Source: Halictus rubicundus
Lineage: Eukaryota > Arthropoda > Insecta > Hymenoptera > Halictidae
DNA length: 64,000 nt
Direction: 5' to 3'
NCBI RefSeq assembly: GCF_050948215.1
Contig: NW_027488590.1
Location: forward strand, 258,001-322,000
The position numbers and the translations under genes are program-made. Position 1 is the stretch's first letter. Every line of letters begins with the position of its first letter. A model generated the notes under the pieces. The model did not search any database and had not been told where the DNA came from. It worked only from the letters and a program-made list of their open reading frames with translations. This document shows, piece by piece, positions 23,735 through 34,811 of this stretch.

Positions 23735-24343
23735 ATGAGATTAAACGCTTACAGGACCCATAGAAGCCGTGCCACCTCGAATACTACACCACTCAAGGAA
23801 CCAGCATGGCACTACGTTAACCCATCGAATCTGGCTACCAGTGGAATCTATACTCAAGGTGATCTCAATAACTTGAGAGACCATATCATGTTCCCAGCCG
23901 AAAAATCAGCCGTACTAAACTCTGTAGCTCGGGGCATAACTGGTAAAGCTATACCAGATGGATCACTTTCCATAATGAACATGATGAATGAGGAAACACT
24001 CAACAAGATAGCGGAAAACGCAGCCGAAAAATTCTGGCACGGCTTCATCGCACTTGGATCCCTCAGTGTAGGAATACCAGCAGTCTTTATAATCCTCAAA
24101 TTTATAAACGCAATTGCTGACGCAATAATACACGGCTATCAGCTGCACTCGCTATACGGGTGCAGTTTCACCTTGTGTGGAGCCGCATGGAATTCGCTGA
24201 CGCACCTCCTAATTCAACGAGCTGACAAGCGAAGACACACGACCCAACCACCTGACGACGCGACCTCTAAGAATCAACCTCGGACCAATCACCCGGATAC
24301 GTCTGAACTCGGAAAAGTTGTTGGAAGTTTAAGACTAAGATGA
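23735..24343 (+). pseudogene. C-terminal part of an Env-like membrane glycoprotein
   Basis: A 202-codon frame. Residues about 102-122 form a strong transmembrane segment following a Gly-rich FIALGSLSVGIPAVFI stretch. After it comes a IIHGYQLHSLYG hinge and a second hydrophobic stretch, then a polar tail. From memory this pattern resembles the membrane-proximal end of the chuvirus-type glycoproteins seen in arthropod LTR elements, but I hold that loosely. The ectodomain is missing. Another frame just upstream (about 23700-23750) looks like earlier protein sequence out of phase. A shorter relic of the same membrane segment sits at 37100-37178. Confidence 0.5.
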
Positions 24344-24504
24344 AGTTACGAATCACGTGTTTTAGCAAGAGACTCGAAGATGGCCGTGTTCGTTCGTTGA
24401 CGTGCCTCTGCTGCTATGCTGTCCTGGGTCTGCTCGTAAATGGATTCAACCTGCTTGTGATGCTCTGCCTGCACAAAGAGGTAAATATTAAAAGTATTCG
24501 CTAA
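24340..24504 (+). CDS. small hydrophobic ORF overlapping the Env relic stop
   Basis: A 54-codon frame whose ATG overlaps the preceding TGA (ATGA). After a basic N-terminus it has a Cys/Leu-rich hydrophobic stretch (LTCLCCYAVLGLLVNGFNLL), long enough to span a membrane. GAG|GTAAAT at 24478-24486 could be a splice donor, which would make this a first coding exon. No family is recognised, and it may be chance or the cytoplasmic end of an envelope gene. Confidence 0.3.
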   Translation: MKLRITCFSKRLEDGRVRSLTCLCCYAVLGLLVNGFNLLVMLCLHKEVNIKSIR

Positions 24505-24624
24505 TCCGTGTAGCTAGTACAGTTACGACGTCTGTCGCAATAACAAAGTTGCCCACGCGTTAATCGGATCACCGCGAAATTCGATGGTCCTCGTGGATGA
24601 TGTTAACACGTTGAGGCACCACAC

Positions 24625-24690
24625 AGTGCGGACAAATCGCCTGTTTTCGGCACTTCTCGTAGTTCGGTTATTAATGCATATATAGAGGAA
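24625..24690 (+). repeat. end block of the LRR-fragment repeat unit
   Basis: CACAGTGCGGACAAATCGCC through CACTTCTCGTAGTTCGGTTA matches the end of the repeat units at 38580-38640 and 41398-41460. An inverted CCGCACTGTG lies at 25991-26000, so this may also be one end of a 1.37-kb element reaching 26003. Confidence 0.55.
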
Positions 24691-24699
24691 ATTTTTTAC

Positions 24700-25975
24700 A
24701 GACAATTATATTTGCCAATATAGTTCATAATTTTAACAAAAAAAATTTTTTTAGAAAAAAAAATTTATTAAAAATTAACAAATTTATTTTTAAAAACTAA
24801 CAAGTTTAGAACAAAATTATTAATAAATGAACCATATGTAAAATTAACAATAATAAACTTAAACAAATTATAATACTAGTGAATAAAATGAATAAACTCA
24901 ACAAAATGCTATCAGAGCATGCTGCTGCTGCTTCGCTATCCGAGTCATTCTCAGTACTTTCATTGCGACTCAAAATCATTGACTCTCGTGATCTTGCACA
25001 TTTCGATCTATCCCTACATTCTTATTACTTTTTCAATAGTTATAAAACATATATTAAAAACAAATTAAAAATGCATAAAAATGATTGATACATAATTATT
25101 GCAAAATTGTATTATGCATACATATGGTCATTATATGATTATTATTAACAATTTCCATCCTAATACGCATGTTTTGCAAAAGAAATGTATTTCATATCGT
25201 GATATACACGAATATTGAAATTTTCCAGTAAATTCCCCACTGTAACTGTGGCGAACAAATGGCAAAATTTTTTACAAAAATCCAAATTTGTTTACAAATG
25301 TATACTTATTGTTAATTGTTCACAAAAAATGAAATTTAACAATATAACTAATACATTTCAAAATAAAATAACAAATTTTCCACGATAGATCCTAAAGCAA
25401 AGGTATGGACACTTCTTAAAAAGTTTATAAAATTGAGAGTCGCAAAAAGTGGCAGACAAAACTATGAAATTCTTAAACTATAATAAGTATTGTATCCGAA
25501 TATGCATGCATGTCAGGATATACTTTGCCGTTTTTGTTTTATGTTAATTTGAAGTTTTATATGCAATTAACAAATAAAACCACCGTTGAAAATTTGTACA
25601 AAAAATAAATCCACTTTATTAAATGTATAAAGAATGCATATTCCTTGGTAAGAACTTTCCATTACACAGAATTATTATTGCACACTCATTTACAGTTAAT
25701 ATAACATTTTTCGATTTTTGGCTCTTTAGAGAGTGCCTCCATGGCCAAATTTTTTCACAAAAATCTAAATTTAGTTACTAATGCATATGCAATGGTAATT
25801 AGTCACAAAAAATTAAATTTAACAATAAAATTAATAAGTTGAAAAAAAAGAAAACAATTTTTATGCATAAAAAAATTGTTAATTGATTTTTAAATGAATA
25901 ATAATATGCATTTCCTGCTAATAAGGAGTTCTGCCAAAGGAAATTTTTGTGCATCGTCAAATAAAAATGTAGTGA
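24700..25975. other. very AT-rich, gene-free, with a ~484-bp duplicated stretch
   Basis: About 125 bases around AATTTTTTACAAAAATCCAA (25262) recur diverged around 25748. Similar shorter matches flank them, suggesting an old tandem duplication of about 484 bp. The only ORF with an ATG (24879-25088) is Asn/Lys/Ser-rich low-complexity sequence. Confidence 0.5.
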
Positions 25976-26279
25976 GATGTGCCGACTTGTCCGCACTGTG
26001 CACCGTGCGAATTACACTTATACTCGTGTCGTGTTTGATCAAGAAATTGCGTCACCTGAAAACATTGTTCTAGTCTTTCATTTTGCGTCTCTACACACGA
26101 TCCTACTTTTAAACAATTCAAACATCTTTGGATTCATTCCATTGCCCCAGTCAGGCAATTCAAGCAACCATTGACTAAACCAGGGATCTTGTACGCCACT
26201 ATAACCCTCAGATCGATGAAAGGATAGACATCCACACCTAACACCACCAAATCCCCAAATCTCGAGTCAATCCGAAGAC

Positions 26280-26660
26280 AACACGAAAATCTCCTTTTTA
26301 AAGTCCCGGACAAAGAGCCTTCAAAACACAATTACTGATCTCACAAATAAGTTTGAGCTTTTTAGCGCACAACTGAACCATATTATATCAGCACTCAGAA
26401 ACGACCCTTAACCCATATGCACGAAATATAATGGTTACCTCCTGAAACACAAACTAGCTCATAAGCAATTTTAAAAAAGTAGCACTTCTAAAAAAAAACT
26501 AATAGAGGATAATAATTCCGATATCCTGCTTCTAAATGAAACTCACCTTAAACGAAAGCTCACATTCTACCTTAAGGACTACCACATAATCAGAAATGAC
26601 AGACGAACTGTGAAGGGCGAAGGCACAGCAATAATAATAAGAAAAAAAGTTTCAAAATAG
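26280..26660 (+). pseudogene. non-LTR fragment: ORF1 end and endonuclease start of ORF2
   Basis: A coiled-coil-like tail (SLQNTITDLTNKFELFSAQL) ends in a stop near 26410 and resembles an ORF1 C-terminus. From about 26490 a degraded frame gives DNNSDILLLNETHLK, the AP-endonuclease motif with its catalytic Glu, then YHIIRNDRRTVKGEGTAIII, ending at a TAG at 26658. This is the very part missing from the I-group element at 12-17.8 kb, and may derive from a related copy. Confidence 0.65.
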
Positions 26661-26719
26661 TAGAATTTAATAAATAGTTTGAAGTAATAGAGAGAAATGC
26701 TATCCAACTAAACCTAACC

Positions 26720-26835
26720 CCAGTGATATGAAGGATGGACCAAGTTCCTCTCGCCTATCAAAGTTGTGATATGAAGGATGGACCAAGTTCCTCTTGCCTA
26801 TAAGGGCTGTGATATCGGGAAGGACCAATTCCCAG
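26720..26835 (+). repeat. short tandem repeat, 42-bp period
   Basis: GTGATATGAAGGATGGACCA recurs 42 bases apart with the following AGTTCCTC(T)GCCTAT, and a third diverged unit follows. Confidence 0.75.
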
Positions 26836-27029
26836 AGGCCAATGATTGTTGCACTTACCTAATTCAAACTTTACAACCTAGGGAACTTGGCGTCGGCGCT
26901 GGCACTAGTATTTTGACTTGCATGAGAAAAATTTATATCCGGATAGATAGTATTACTAAAATAACAAATAATTTGCAAACATATAAATGCATTAGCACTT
27001 TTAAAATTAATAAAATGAATTATACACAA

Positions 27030-28080
27030 TCTCTGTGACTGTTTTACACGTCGCCATCTTGAAATTTCAAATGTCAGTGTTGCACGATGAAACGAAAAGG
27101 TTAGAAATACATGATTATGACAGGACGTGCAGATATGCAAGTAATGAAATATGTAATTGTACGTAAATTGTACGTGAATAGACTGCCGGTCGCGCACGTG
27201 CTCATGGTTCGGCGGTCGAGAGCAGAGAGAGCTCGGCGATCAGGCGGCAGCGGTCAACGCGTTACAAAACAAAAAAATACCGCACGCGGTTCAGGTGTCT
27301 TACGTGCGGGCACTTTGAAAATCTTAACACGTACCTTCCGCCGAGCATTTCGCCGTCCGTTGGAACCGAAACCACACCACGACAGTCGCATTGTAATTGC
27401 GCCGACCATCCGCGCGCCGCGAAGTTCTCGTCTCGGCGAGAACATTAATCCGTGCCAATCTACCGCACGCGAGTGGGAGATTTTATCGAACGACTCCCAC
27501 GCGCTGCGATCCCTCCATCGATTCGCCAATCTTGTACAAAGAGCGCGGGTGCGGCCACGTGGCCGCGTACCTTGTAACATGTGACAGGGAATAAATCTTT
27601 TAGAGCCCATTTCGTATTGCGATTCTTTCAACCTGCGCGACCTGCCCTGCCGTGAGGGCTGTCCCCGCTATTTCCGTGTCCGAACCCCAGGCAGGTGGAT
27701 GGTAGATTATGCGCGTATCCGAGACTTTAATGATCGCAAAAATTAATCTGCCGGTTTTAGCTGGGCAGATGAGGTCGATGTAAGAGATCGTTATGAGGCT
27801 GCGGTCGGTGCAGGCAAAAGAGTAACTCCTAGCCGCCAGCAACATAACAAATCTCGTTCCGACCGTTGGAAGGAGGGAGATAGAACACCAGCAAATAAAC
27901 AACCCTCTTCTAGAGATGCCGAGTCCGTTGTGAAGCCAATCTTATCACCTATCCGACGCATAGAGTAAACTGCTCCTTGGCTCACCGTCATCTCCTCCTA
28001 ATGCATACAACAATTACTAAGATGCCCTTTGGATTTCAAGACTCATCATCGAAGATAACGTGTCCTTTCGGACCCCCAAA
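27030..28080. other. GC-richer stretch without a defensible gene
   Basis: From about 27180 to 27580 base composition rises and long Arg-rich frames open on both strands, a usual effect of CG-rich sequence. CAGGGAATAAATCTTTTAGAGC near 27583 contains a polyadenylation-like AATAAA and may mark the 3' end of a transcript or LTR. No domain is recognised. Confidence 0.35.
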
Positions 28081-28084
28081 ACTG

Positions 28085-28112
28085 TATATAAAGCCCACGC
28101 CAGTTCAATAAA
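28085..28112 (+). promoter_or_regulatory. TATA box and polyadenylation-like hexamer upstream of the 28.3 kb ORF
   Basis: TATATAAA at 28085-28092 is followed by CCAGTTCAATAAACCAGTCC, with AATAAA at 28107. Tight spacing of TATA, start-like CAGT and AATAAA is typical of an LTR U3/R boundary, but no partner LTR is visible. Confidence 0.45.
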
Positions 28113-28232
28113 CCAGTCCAGTTGTGAATACCTTACGCCACGCACTGTTATTCTACCCCGCCGACTCCGTATCTCGTACTACGGTTCAGAATACGTAATT
28201 TCGAAGTACTAATACGCGAAATCGCGAAGTAA

Positions 28233-29411
28233 TCATTGTCGTTTCCCGGATTACGACAATTGTCTCGTGACACCGTGGTGGACTTGAAGATGTTCCGGGC
28301 ACAGAAACAAACGCCTGAAGTAGTCGAGGACTTGTACTCCGTGGGGTCAATGGTGCCACTGACGCCCATCGCCCAGCAGTAGGGTCACAATCTTGACTAT
28401 TCGACATTTCCGCTCCTTGTTGAGCGGACATTTCGAGACTTACTCACCGTTGACGAACGGTTGTCACACAAGATGCCGTTTTGTGCATTCTTGCATTATT
28501 GCAACACGTTGCTTAATGCAACTATTATTGACGTCTCCCAAAACGAATATCTTGAACACGAAAACCGATATCTTGACTACATGGTACCTAGTCAGATTGG
28601 AGAATACTTCTCCCTTATATCACATGTCACCACGATTACTGGTGAGCACGTCCGAGTTAACATTCCGGACGTTGCTATTCCGCGGAGGGGGAACCATGCT
28701 GGCACGTTTGTACCAGTGACTGCACAAAACCATAATGCATATGAGTGCTATGTCGCCCCGATGGTTACGCGAAGAAGAGTGGAAGCCACTCTTGATAGGA
28801 ATAGGAACTGGCGTCCATTGCCCGAAGACCTGATGGGCTTGGAAATGGTTCCAACATCGAACTTCCTAGGATACGGACCAATTGAAGATCTTAGTCCGGA
28901 AGGAAGGAATGTTCTTACGGGGGTATATTTTCCGCCCGCAACCGCCGACACTTTGGAGGGACGCCTCCAATTCTCCCGGGAATGGATGACCCGAGTTAGC
29001 CATGTTATGAGTAACATGGAAGAAAAATATAAGATGACGTCGGACATGACGAAAAAGAAGGTTGTACCAGGCCTTGTTGGCTAACTGGAGGTGACACAAC
29101 CTACTGAGAGCACTGAAGACTTGGCGAATGTTAATGCCGCCGTCTTGACGTGCAATAACGTCGGTTCTTCCATCGTACAGATAATGCAGAACCATGGAAT
29201 AAAGAGGAAGCGATCAAGAGTCGCTCCTGGACCATGCGCATTGAGTGTGGAGCACACGCCTCTTGATGGTTGGATGACCACCATCAATGCTAATTTTGTT
29301 TGCAGTGGAGATTTCTCCTGCACGCGATATCGCGATGATCCAGGACTACGTTCAGCCCGATTCATCGCCATCGCACCAGATGGAAACCGGTCATACGAAA
29401 TTGACCGATAG
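28233..29411 (+). pseudogene. unrecognised protein, one frame broken by two stops
   Basis: A single frame is open from 28233 (first ATG 28290) to 29411, apart from TAG near 28380 and TAA at 29082. About 390 codons remain and no frameshift is needed. Composition is ordinary globular protein: conserved-looking stretches include YLDYMVPSQIGEYFSLISHV and GYGPIEDLSPEGRNVLTGVY. I see no zinc knuckle, protease or polymerase motif. Position downstream of a TATA box suggests the first ORF of a retroelement or an endogenised viral structural gene, but I do not recognise the family and make no claim. Confidence 0.5.
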
Positions 29412-29619
29412 ATCATCCGTAACTTCAGAAAGGCAGGTGGATGGCGTTGTAGCGCGTTTGAATCCGGGGTGGATTCTATGGGATTGGAAACATTTGGAAA
29501 CACTTGGAATCATTGGAAACAAGAGTAGTAAAACTAACGTAATACTACGCATCGATAGCTCAGATTCAGAGCCAACGTGTAGTGCTTACTTCAAGGGGGT
29601 AAGAATGTAAGTAACAAAG

Positions 29620-30500
29620 GACATCTTTTCAATTATAATCCAGAAATCATTTAAATAAACCCTTATTATACCCCGATGGAATTTTACGAATCACTTTTTT
29701 AATATCTTTTTGTATCTTTTTTTGATTCCAGAACTCTAACGCAGCTTTCTCATCCCTCCAACAAGTAGAGAGTGCACAAACAAATGTCTTTTTTATTGCA
29801 ATATTTGATTAGTAATAGATGATTTTGACGAGTACAGCGACCGAGGAAACGCCAGGCGTTTCCGCGGGTAGTAATTTGTTTCCTAGCTAGGTAGGGTCTT
29901 TTTGTACGTCGCGTTGTTTTTTTGTTTTTTTTTTTTTTTTATAAATTAAATAATTTCAATAATGTAATCACCAATTTTCGATTTTTATCATCAAGATAAT
30001 TATTTATTTTTAAGAACGTGTTTTAATATTAGTTTGAATTGCTCGGAAGCAGTACATCTTACGTACGAAAAGACGATTCGCGACGGATATATCCTCGAGA
30101 CAAAGCAAATACGCACATAAATTTAAACCGTATTATTTTCACGAGTACTTTACACTTAGTAGAGTACTGTTTCCATTTTTTCGAAACTTTGCTTTGTCGA
30201 AAGGATCATCCGAGGGTTTTTTAATATTTCCTTAAAGTTTCCTTAAATCAAATAAATTTAAATTTGTCTCAGTCAGTTTTTCAATAATTAAATATTTAAT
30301 TCATACATTGAGATTATACTTTCAATTTCAAGTAGAGTCTTTTTGCAAAAATGCATGAAAATCAGCTCGTACACAATCTAAAAAATTCTTTTAGTTAGGA
30401 TTTTCAGGATATTAAGATTCCTTGTTCGTTGCTCGAATCCTCTCGCGTGCCCAGGCGCTACTCGGAAGGGTGAAAGCAACGGGCACATGGAATATTGTTT
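29620..30500. other. AT-rich, nothing recognised
   Basis: Contains poly-T tracts (about 29915-29940). There is no coding signal. Confidence 0.4.
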
Positions 30501-30505
30501 CAATA

Positions 30506-30524
30506 ATATATATATATATATATT
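30506..30524. repeat. (TA)n microsatellite
   Basis: Short pure TA tract. Confidence 0.9.
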
Positions 30525-30842
30525 GTGACGTTGCAAATTTTGATCCTGCCCGTTACGAGATAGCGCAGGGACCGGACCGCCGAATTTCGCGTTAAACGAC
30601 TGCTCGTGAGGTTAGGAAGCGCTCTCCGAGGAACTAATACATTTCGCGCGCCGAGCACAGCCGAGTTTTCAGGGACGTGCACGACGCACCAACCAGATTC
30701 CGGGCGACCTGAGAAGGGCGCCTCGCTTCGCGGGACTCTCCCACGACAAATCATGGCCGATTACGGGGAAACACAAGTCCTGTGCACAGGCTCAATGGAA
30801 ATGAGAACGCGACACCCGGGCGTCATCGACGTTACGTCATAA

Positions 30843-31597
30843 ACAGTTGAACAAAAACCTGGTCACTGTGTCGGGAGGGCCGTGCCGAAGTTAGTTACTC
30901 CAGAACCTTCTAGACTGTCGTATTGCGAATTAGCATTCTGTAAATCTCTGTATAACTTCATCGCAGCGATAAATCAGTTAATAAACACCACGCAATTTCA
31001 AGAGCGTTCTTTCTTCCACTACGAAGCGAAACCACGGAGCGTGCAAGATCGTTCCGACGTGAAAGAGTTCCTATACACAACATTCTATTATGTTACATGT
31101 AATGAACAAATATATGAAACGTCCCATCATTTTGTCCAACACTCTACACCACCAGGTCACCAGCAATACCTGCCCGTGCCCGTTCATGAACCTTCCACGC
31201 CCCTACCTTTGCATTTTGCTATAAAAGCGTCGGCATTCGGGTACAATTTCCACAGTACGACTCCTACAACGCTGCTCGACAGTCCTCGAGGAACACTCAG
31301 CGAACGTAAGTATAATGCATTACAAGAATATCACATTAGGCAAAATTATTCTGTTCACTAATAACCATGTATTGTTTTTTTACAGATTTAAAAAAAATGA
31401 ACCAATCGGAGGTGGCAGCGACGGCGACGACGGCGGCGTCGTCCAAGGCCGTTGTTGAAACCAAGGAGGCTTTGGTTAAAGCGAAAGCGGCGGAGGCGGC
31501 CGCAAAAGCGGCGCACAGTGGTCTGAGAACGCGATTTTACTGGCCAAAAATCAATTTTCGGTTCAAGATTTTGAAAAACTTTTTTCCTATACAGTAA
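30843..31597 (+). CDS. candidate two-exon gene of unknown function
   Basis: Exon 1 is open from 30843 with no in-frame ATG, so an earlier exon is likely (CAG precedes it at 30843-30845). At 31306 it meets AAC|GTAAGTATAAT, a consensus donor. Eighty bases later CTAAT (branch-point-like) and TTTTTTTACAG end at 31385. Removing 31306-31385 keeps the frame open: the phase-1 codon completes and runs on to 31597. Exon 1 has several Tyr/Phe/His-rich stretches and a Pro-rich part. Exon 2 begins Ala/Lys/Glu-rich and helical (VVETKEALVKAKAAEAAAKA), then turns basic-aromatic. No domain is recognised. The concordant splice sites are the main evidence. Confidence 0.4.
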
Positions 31598-31769
31598 CAA
31601 AACACTTCAAACCTTAAAAATCCAAAATATTATTCATTTCAGATAATTGTGGAATCGAGGGTAACGTTTTGAATACAAAATTCTGAAATTCAAAGTGAAA
31701 CTAATTATTCTAAGAACTCACTATAGAACATGATATAACAGGTTTGAATAAATGAATGGTTTGAATGGT

Positions 31770-32172
31770 TTGTTTGATCCCGATCAAAATGAGTCCAAAC
31801 ACATCATTTGGACTGTGTTTAATGAAATTGTAATTTTTATCGTAACATTACGTATCAGTGAAACTTGTTCGATTACACCCGAATTTGACCTGATTTTCAT
31901 CAGGAAAATCCCCTCCTTTCGCTCGTCACAATTTTATGAAGATATATGGATAAATCTAAAAGTTTAAACTTTCATTCCTGCGCGATTCTCCATCCGCTTA
32001 CATTGTATGTCGTCTGTCGTCGCTGGGTCTTTGAAGCTCGGCGCTCGGCAAAAGTTATTCGAAGCTTTATTCGAAGCCTTCGAATAAAAGATACAGATAA
32101 AAGATGAAAAAATTATTCGAAGTTCGAATAAATCCGCTTCGAATAAAAAGAATTATCTTTTTTCGACGGATA
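31770..32172. repeat. one arm of the TTCGAATA hAT-type MITE
   Basis: From GATCAAAATGAGTCCAAACA to ATCTTTTTTCGACGGATA it follows the right arm of the 42160-43560 element. It stops exactly where the TGTTACGAGCC segment begins, so the segment cut this MITE. Confidence 0.8.
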
Positions 32173-33212
32173 TGTTACGAGCCAGGGCTGCGAGCAACGC
32201 GAGAGGCTGGCGAGGGGTTGTTACCCCAGGAATATGGTTTCCATTTGTTAGTTAGGTACGCGGACGCACCCAATGCGAAATCGGGGAATCGCTAGGATAG
32301 TTGACGTCGAGGACGCACCTGATGCGAAATCAGGGAACCTCTGGGAGGTTGGAGTCAAACGCAGACGCACCCGATGCAAAACCGGGGAGCTACTAGGAGG
32401 ATGAAACTTCGTGAACGCACCCAATGCGAAATCGGGGAGTCACTAGGATGGACACGCGGCGAACCCGATTTAAAGGAAGGTGGATAACTCACAGACGCGC
32501 CTGGTGCGAGACCAGGGAGCTGCTAGGATACGGAAGAACCCAATGCGAAATCAGGGGTCTTCTAGGATGGTATAATTTTCGTGGACGCACCCAATGCGAA
32601 ACCGGGGAGCCACTAGGTTGGAGAAATCTTCGTTGAATTGAATCTAAGATTAGTAAGCCTCGTAACTTATATATAATTTAATTGATACAATCCGAGCGGT
32701 AAGATTGTATCATGTGGGAACGTTCAATTATTAGATTAGGATATCAGGCAATAATTAAAGGTTGTAGATTACGCGAGTTAACAAACAAGACAAATATATT
32801 CTGATTTGGAATAGTTACAAGTGTAATTGTTTGTGTCGCGAGTGGATGTAGATAAGTGTACAATTAGAGAAATTGTTACCTATGATGCACGGTGTTGACG
32901 CACTGGCAATGCGGGGTTAGATAGCGATTGTTGAATGCCAAATAGAATATATACCGAACTAACGGAATCTATAAGGTTACGAATTGATTCGAAAGGGACT
33001 TTAACCCAATCTCACTAGACTTGACGCGACGTGACTGCACGAGTACTGAACCGCGTCTGAATCTTGACTGAACCGCTTCTCGACTAACCGAAGAGGATGA
33101 AAATGCATGGGTTTATATACCCTAAAAATGAGAGGGGAATGTATCTGTTTTATTTTACGGTCGCATACTCGTATTTGTCGTTTCTAGTGAGTTTAAGGTT
33201 TGCAGCTGGATC
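32173..33212 (-). repeat. second copy of the 15348-16385 segment, with an ORF1 tail
   Basis: Runs parallel to 15348-16385, including the seven-core tandem array, the TATA site and the last 20 codons of the I-group ORF1. The match ends at GCAGCTGGATCTT. Because the ORF1-segment joint is the same in both places, the joint existed before this copy was made. The short ORF1 end looks like a 5'-truncated reverse transcript. Confidence 0.75.
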
Positions 33213-33600
33213 TTTTGTTTATAGGGGTAAAACTAAGGGTTAGCCAGGATGTTTCCTATCAAAGACTATCTTGACAAAACATACCAGAAGGGGATGTTTT
33301 GAAGATTTCCATATTGGGAAATCGTACGGTGCTGTTACTGAATCATGCTTCGTGCCAGCTGCGTCCAGCCGGAGTACAATCATTAGACAAGGGGCCTGTT
33401 GGGACGCTTTTCGTTCTCAGAAAAGAGATTAGAACTTCTAATCGAAATGAACGTGGAGACACGTCTCCATACGTAACATAAGTCATTTTAAACATTATTA
33501 CATTGAAACAAGTAAGTGTTTGACCTAAGAAATGTTTTAAGAGAAAAAATGGATTGTATTTTGTGCGATATATACCAGAATGTTCGGAACGTTTACAACA

Positions 33601-33671
33601 TCGCCGGTTGGCACAGCGGTTAGGGCGTCGGGCTACGGAGCGGATACGCTGGTGTTCGAATCCCGTCGGTG
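33601..33671 (+). other. tRNA-like SINE head (Arg-like), not a functional tRNA
   Basis: An A-box-like TTGGCACAGCGG (33608) and B-box-like GTTCGAATCC (33653) stand at tRNA spacing, with an anticodon-like loop CTACGGA between. The T arm carries two extra bases and the acceptor ends do not pair, so I read it as a tRNA-derived RNA polymerase III promoter of a SINE. Confidence 0.6.
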
Positions 33672-33779
33672 GGAAAGTTTTTTTTCCATACGTCATCTTT
33701 ATTTTTTCAATTTCTTATATGGTTTATTTATGTCATTTTAACAATATTTCTTTAATGTTTTAAAAATACTGAGGTAACA

Positions 33780-34737
33780 AGCAATTTCATATCTGGCAGA
33801 AATCGTGGACGATCACAATAATATAAATATTAATTAATTGCCTAATCCAAGAAAATAATATCATTAAATTCGAAGTAAAATCGGAGTGATATAAATAAAA
33901 GTTAATTAAAAATGTTACCTCAATATTTTTAAAACATTAACAAAATATTGTTAAAATCACATGAATAAACCATATAAGAAATTGAAAAAATAAAGATGAC
34001 GTATGGAAAAAAAACTTTCCCACCGACGGGATTCGAACACCCGCGTATCCGCTCCGTAGTCCGACGCCCTAACCGCTGTGCCAACCGGCGATGTTGTAAA
34101 CGTTACGAACATTCTGGTATATACCGCACAAAATACAATCCATTTTTTCTCTTAAAACATTTCTTAGGTCAAACACTTACTTGTTTCAATGTAATAATGT
34201 TTAAAATGACTTAATATATACCTGCGATAAAACCAACAAGTGTAACTTTCCTCCTAACAGCAGAAACGGCGAAAAAATTCGGTTTTTCTTGTCTGGACAA
34301 AAAGTCCCCACAAGAAAAAATCTAAAAAATTGAGGACACTGCCTGTTATGGTACTTTATCGGGGCACTAAACAGCAAAATAGCATGTTTTCATATTTTTG
34401 AGAAATGTACATTTTTCCGATTTTTTTTTTAGGTTTTTCATTTTTTACGACCACAGTTTGCAAGAAAAAAATCTGAAAAAATTCTCAAAAATCTGTCTTA
34501 GGATCCAAAATATGCCACATTTTTTTCAGAATTTTAGGAAGCATCAGAGTGTGGGAAATGCGAGGAAAAGCGCGAAATCTAATTTACCCTGTAACTACCC
34601 TCACGGGCAAGATAAGGGGTTGAAATTTTGCTCAGAGGGGTTTTTCTTGGTCAGCTTTCGAATGGTTCATTAATCATTGAAAAACCTCTAAGGGCAGTTT
34701 TGACCATCTTAATCGGCTAGGCCCTTTAATTAAAGAG
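33780..34737. repeat. repeat shared with the TA-flanked MITE at 49058-50066
   Basis: From GCAATTTCATATCTGGCAGA to the end ...ATCGGCTAGGCCCTTT it follows 49199-50066. The right TIR of that family is present, the left is not. Here the tRNA-like arm is better preserved. Confidence 0.75.
34024..34090 (-). other. tRNA-like SINE head, inverted copy
   Basis: Reverse complement of 33601-33671 with a few changes. B box at 34040-34029 and A box at 34084-34073. Confidence 0.6.
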
Positions 34738-34811
34738 ATAATTGTGTGCGAGATCGTAATTCTGTTACTTAACAAGAAGCTTTCCTACGCGTATCAAGCA
34801 GAGATTGGTGC

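Larger units (their letters stand above)
33477..34213. repeat. inverted repeat with tRNA-like heads in both arms
   Basis: The stretch 33477-33770 reappears inverted at 33915-34213 around an AT-rich centre near 33840. Both arms contain the tRNA-like block and CCAGAATGTTCGGAACGTTT-type flank. A third, decayed copy of one arm is at 49290-49560. Confidence 0.85.

Noticed and set aside
27111..27631. 157- and 125-codon ORFs on opposite strands
   Set aside because: Arg-rich translations of a CG-rich stretch, mutually overlapping and without domains.
33601..33671. Functional tRNA-Arg gene
   Set aside because: The acceptor stem does not pair, the T arm has two extra bases, and the block is repeated inside a MITE.
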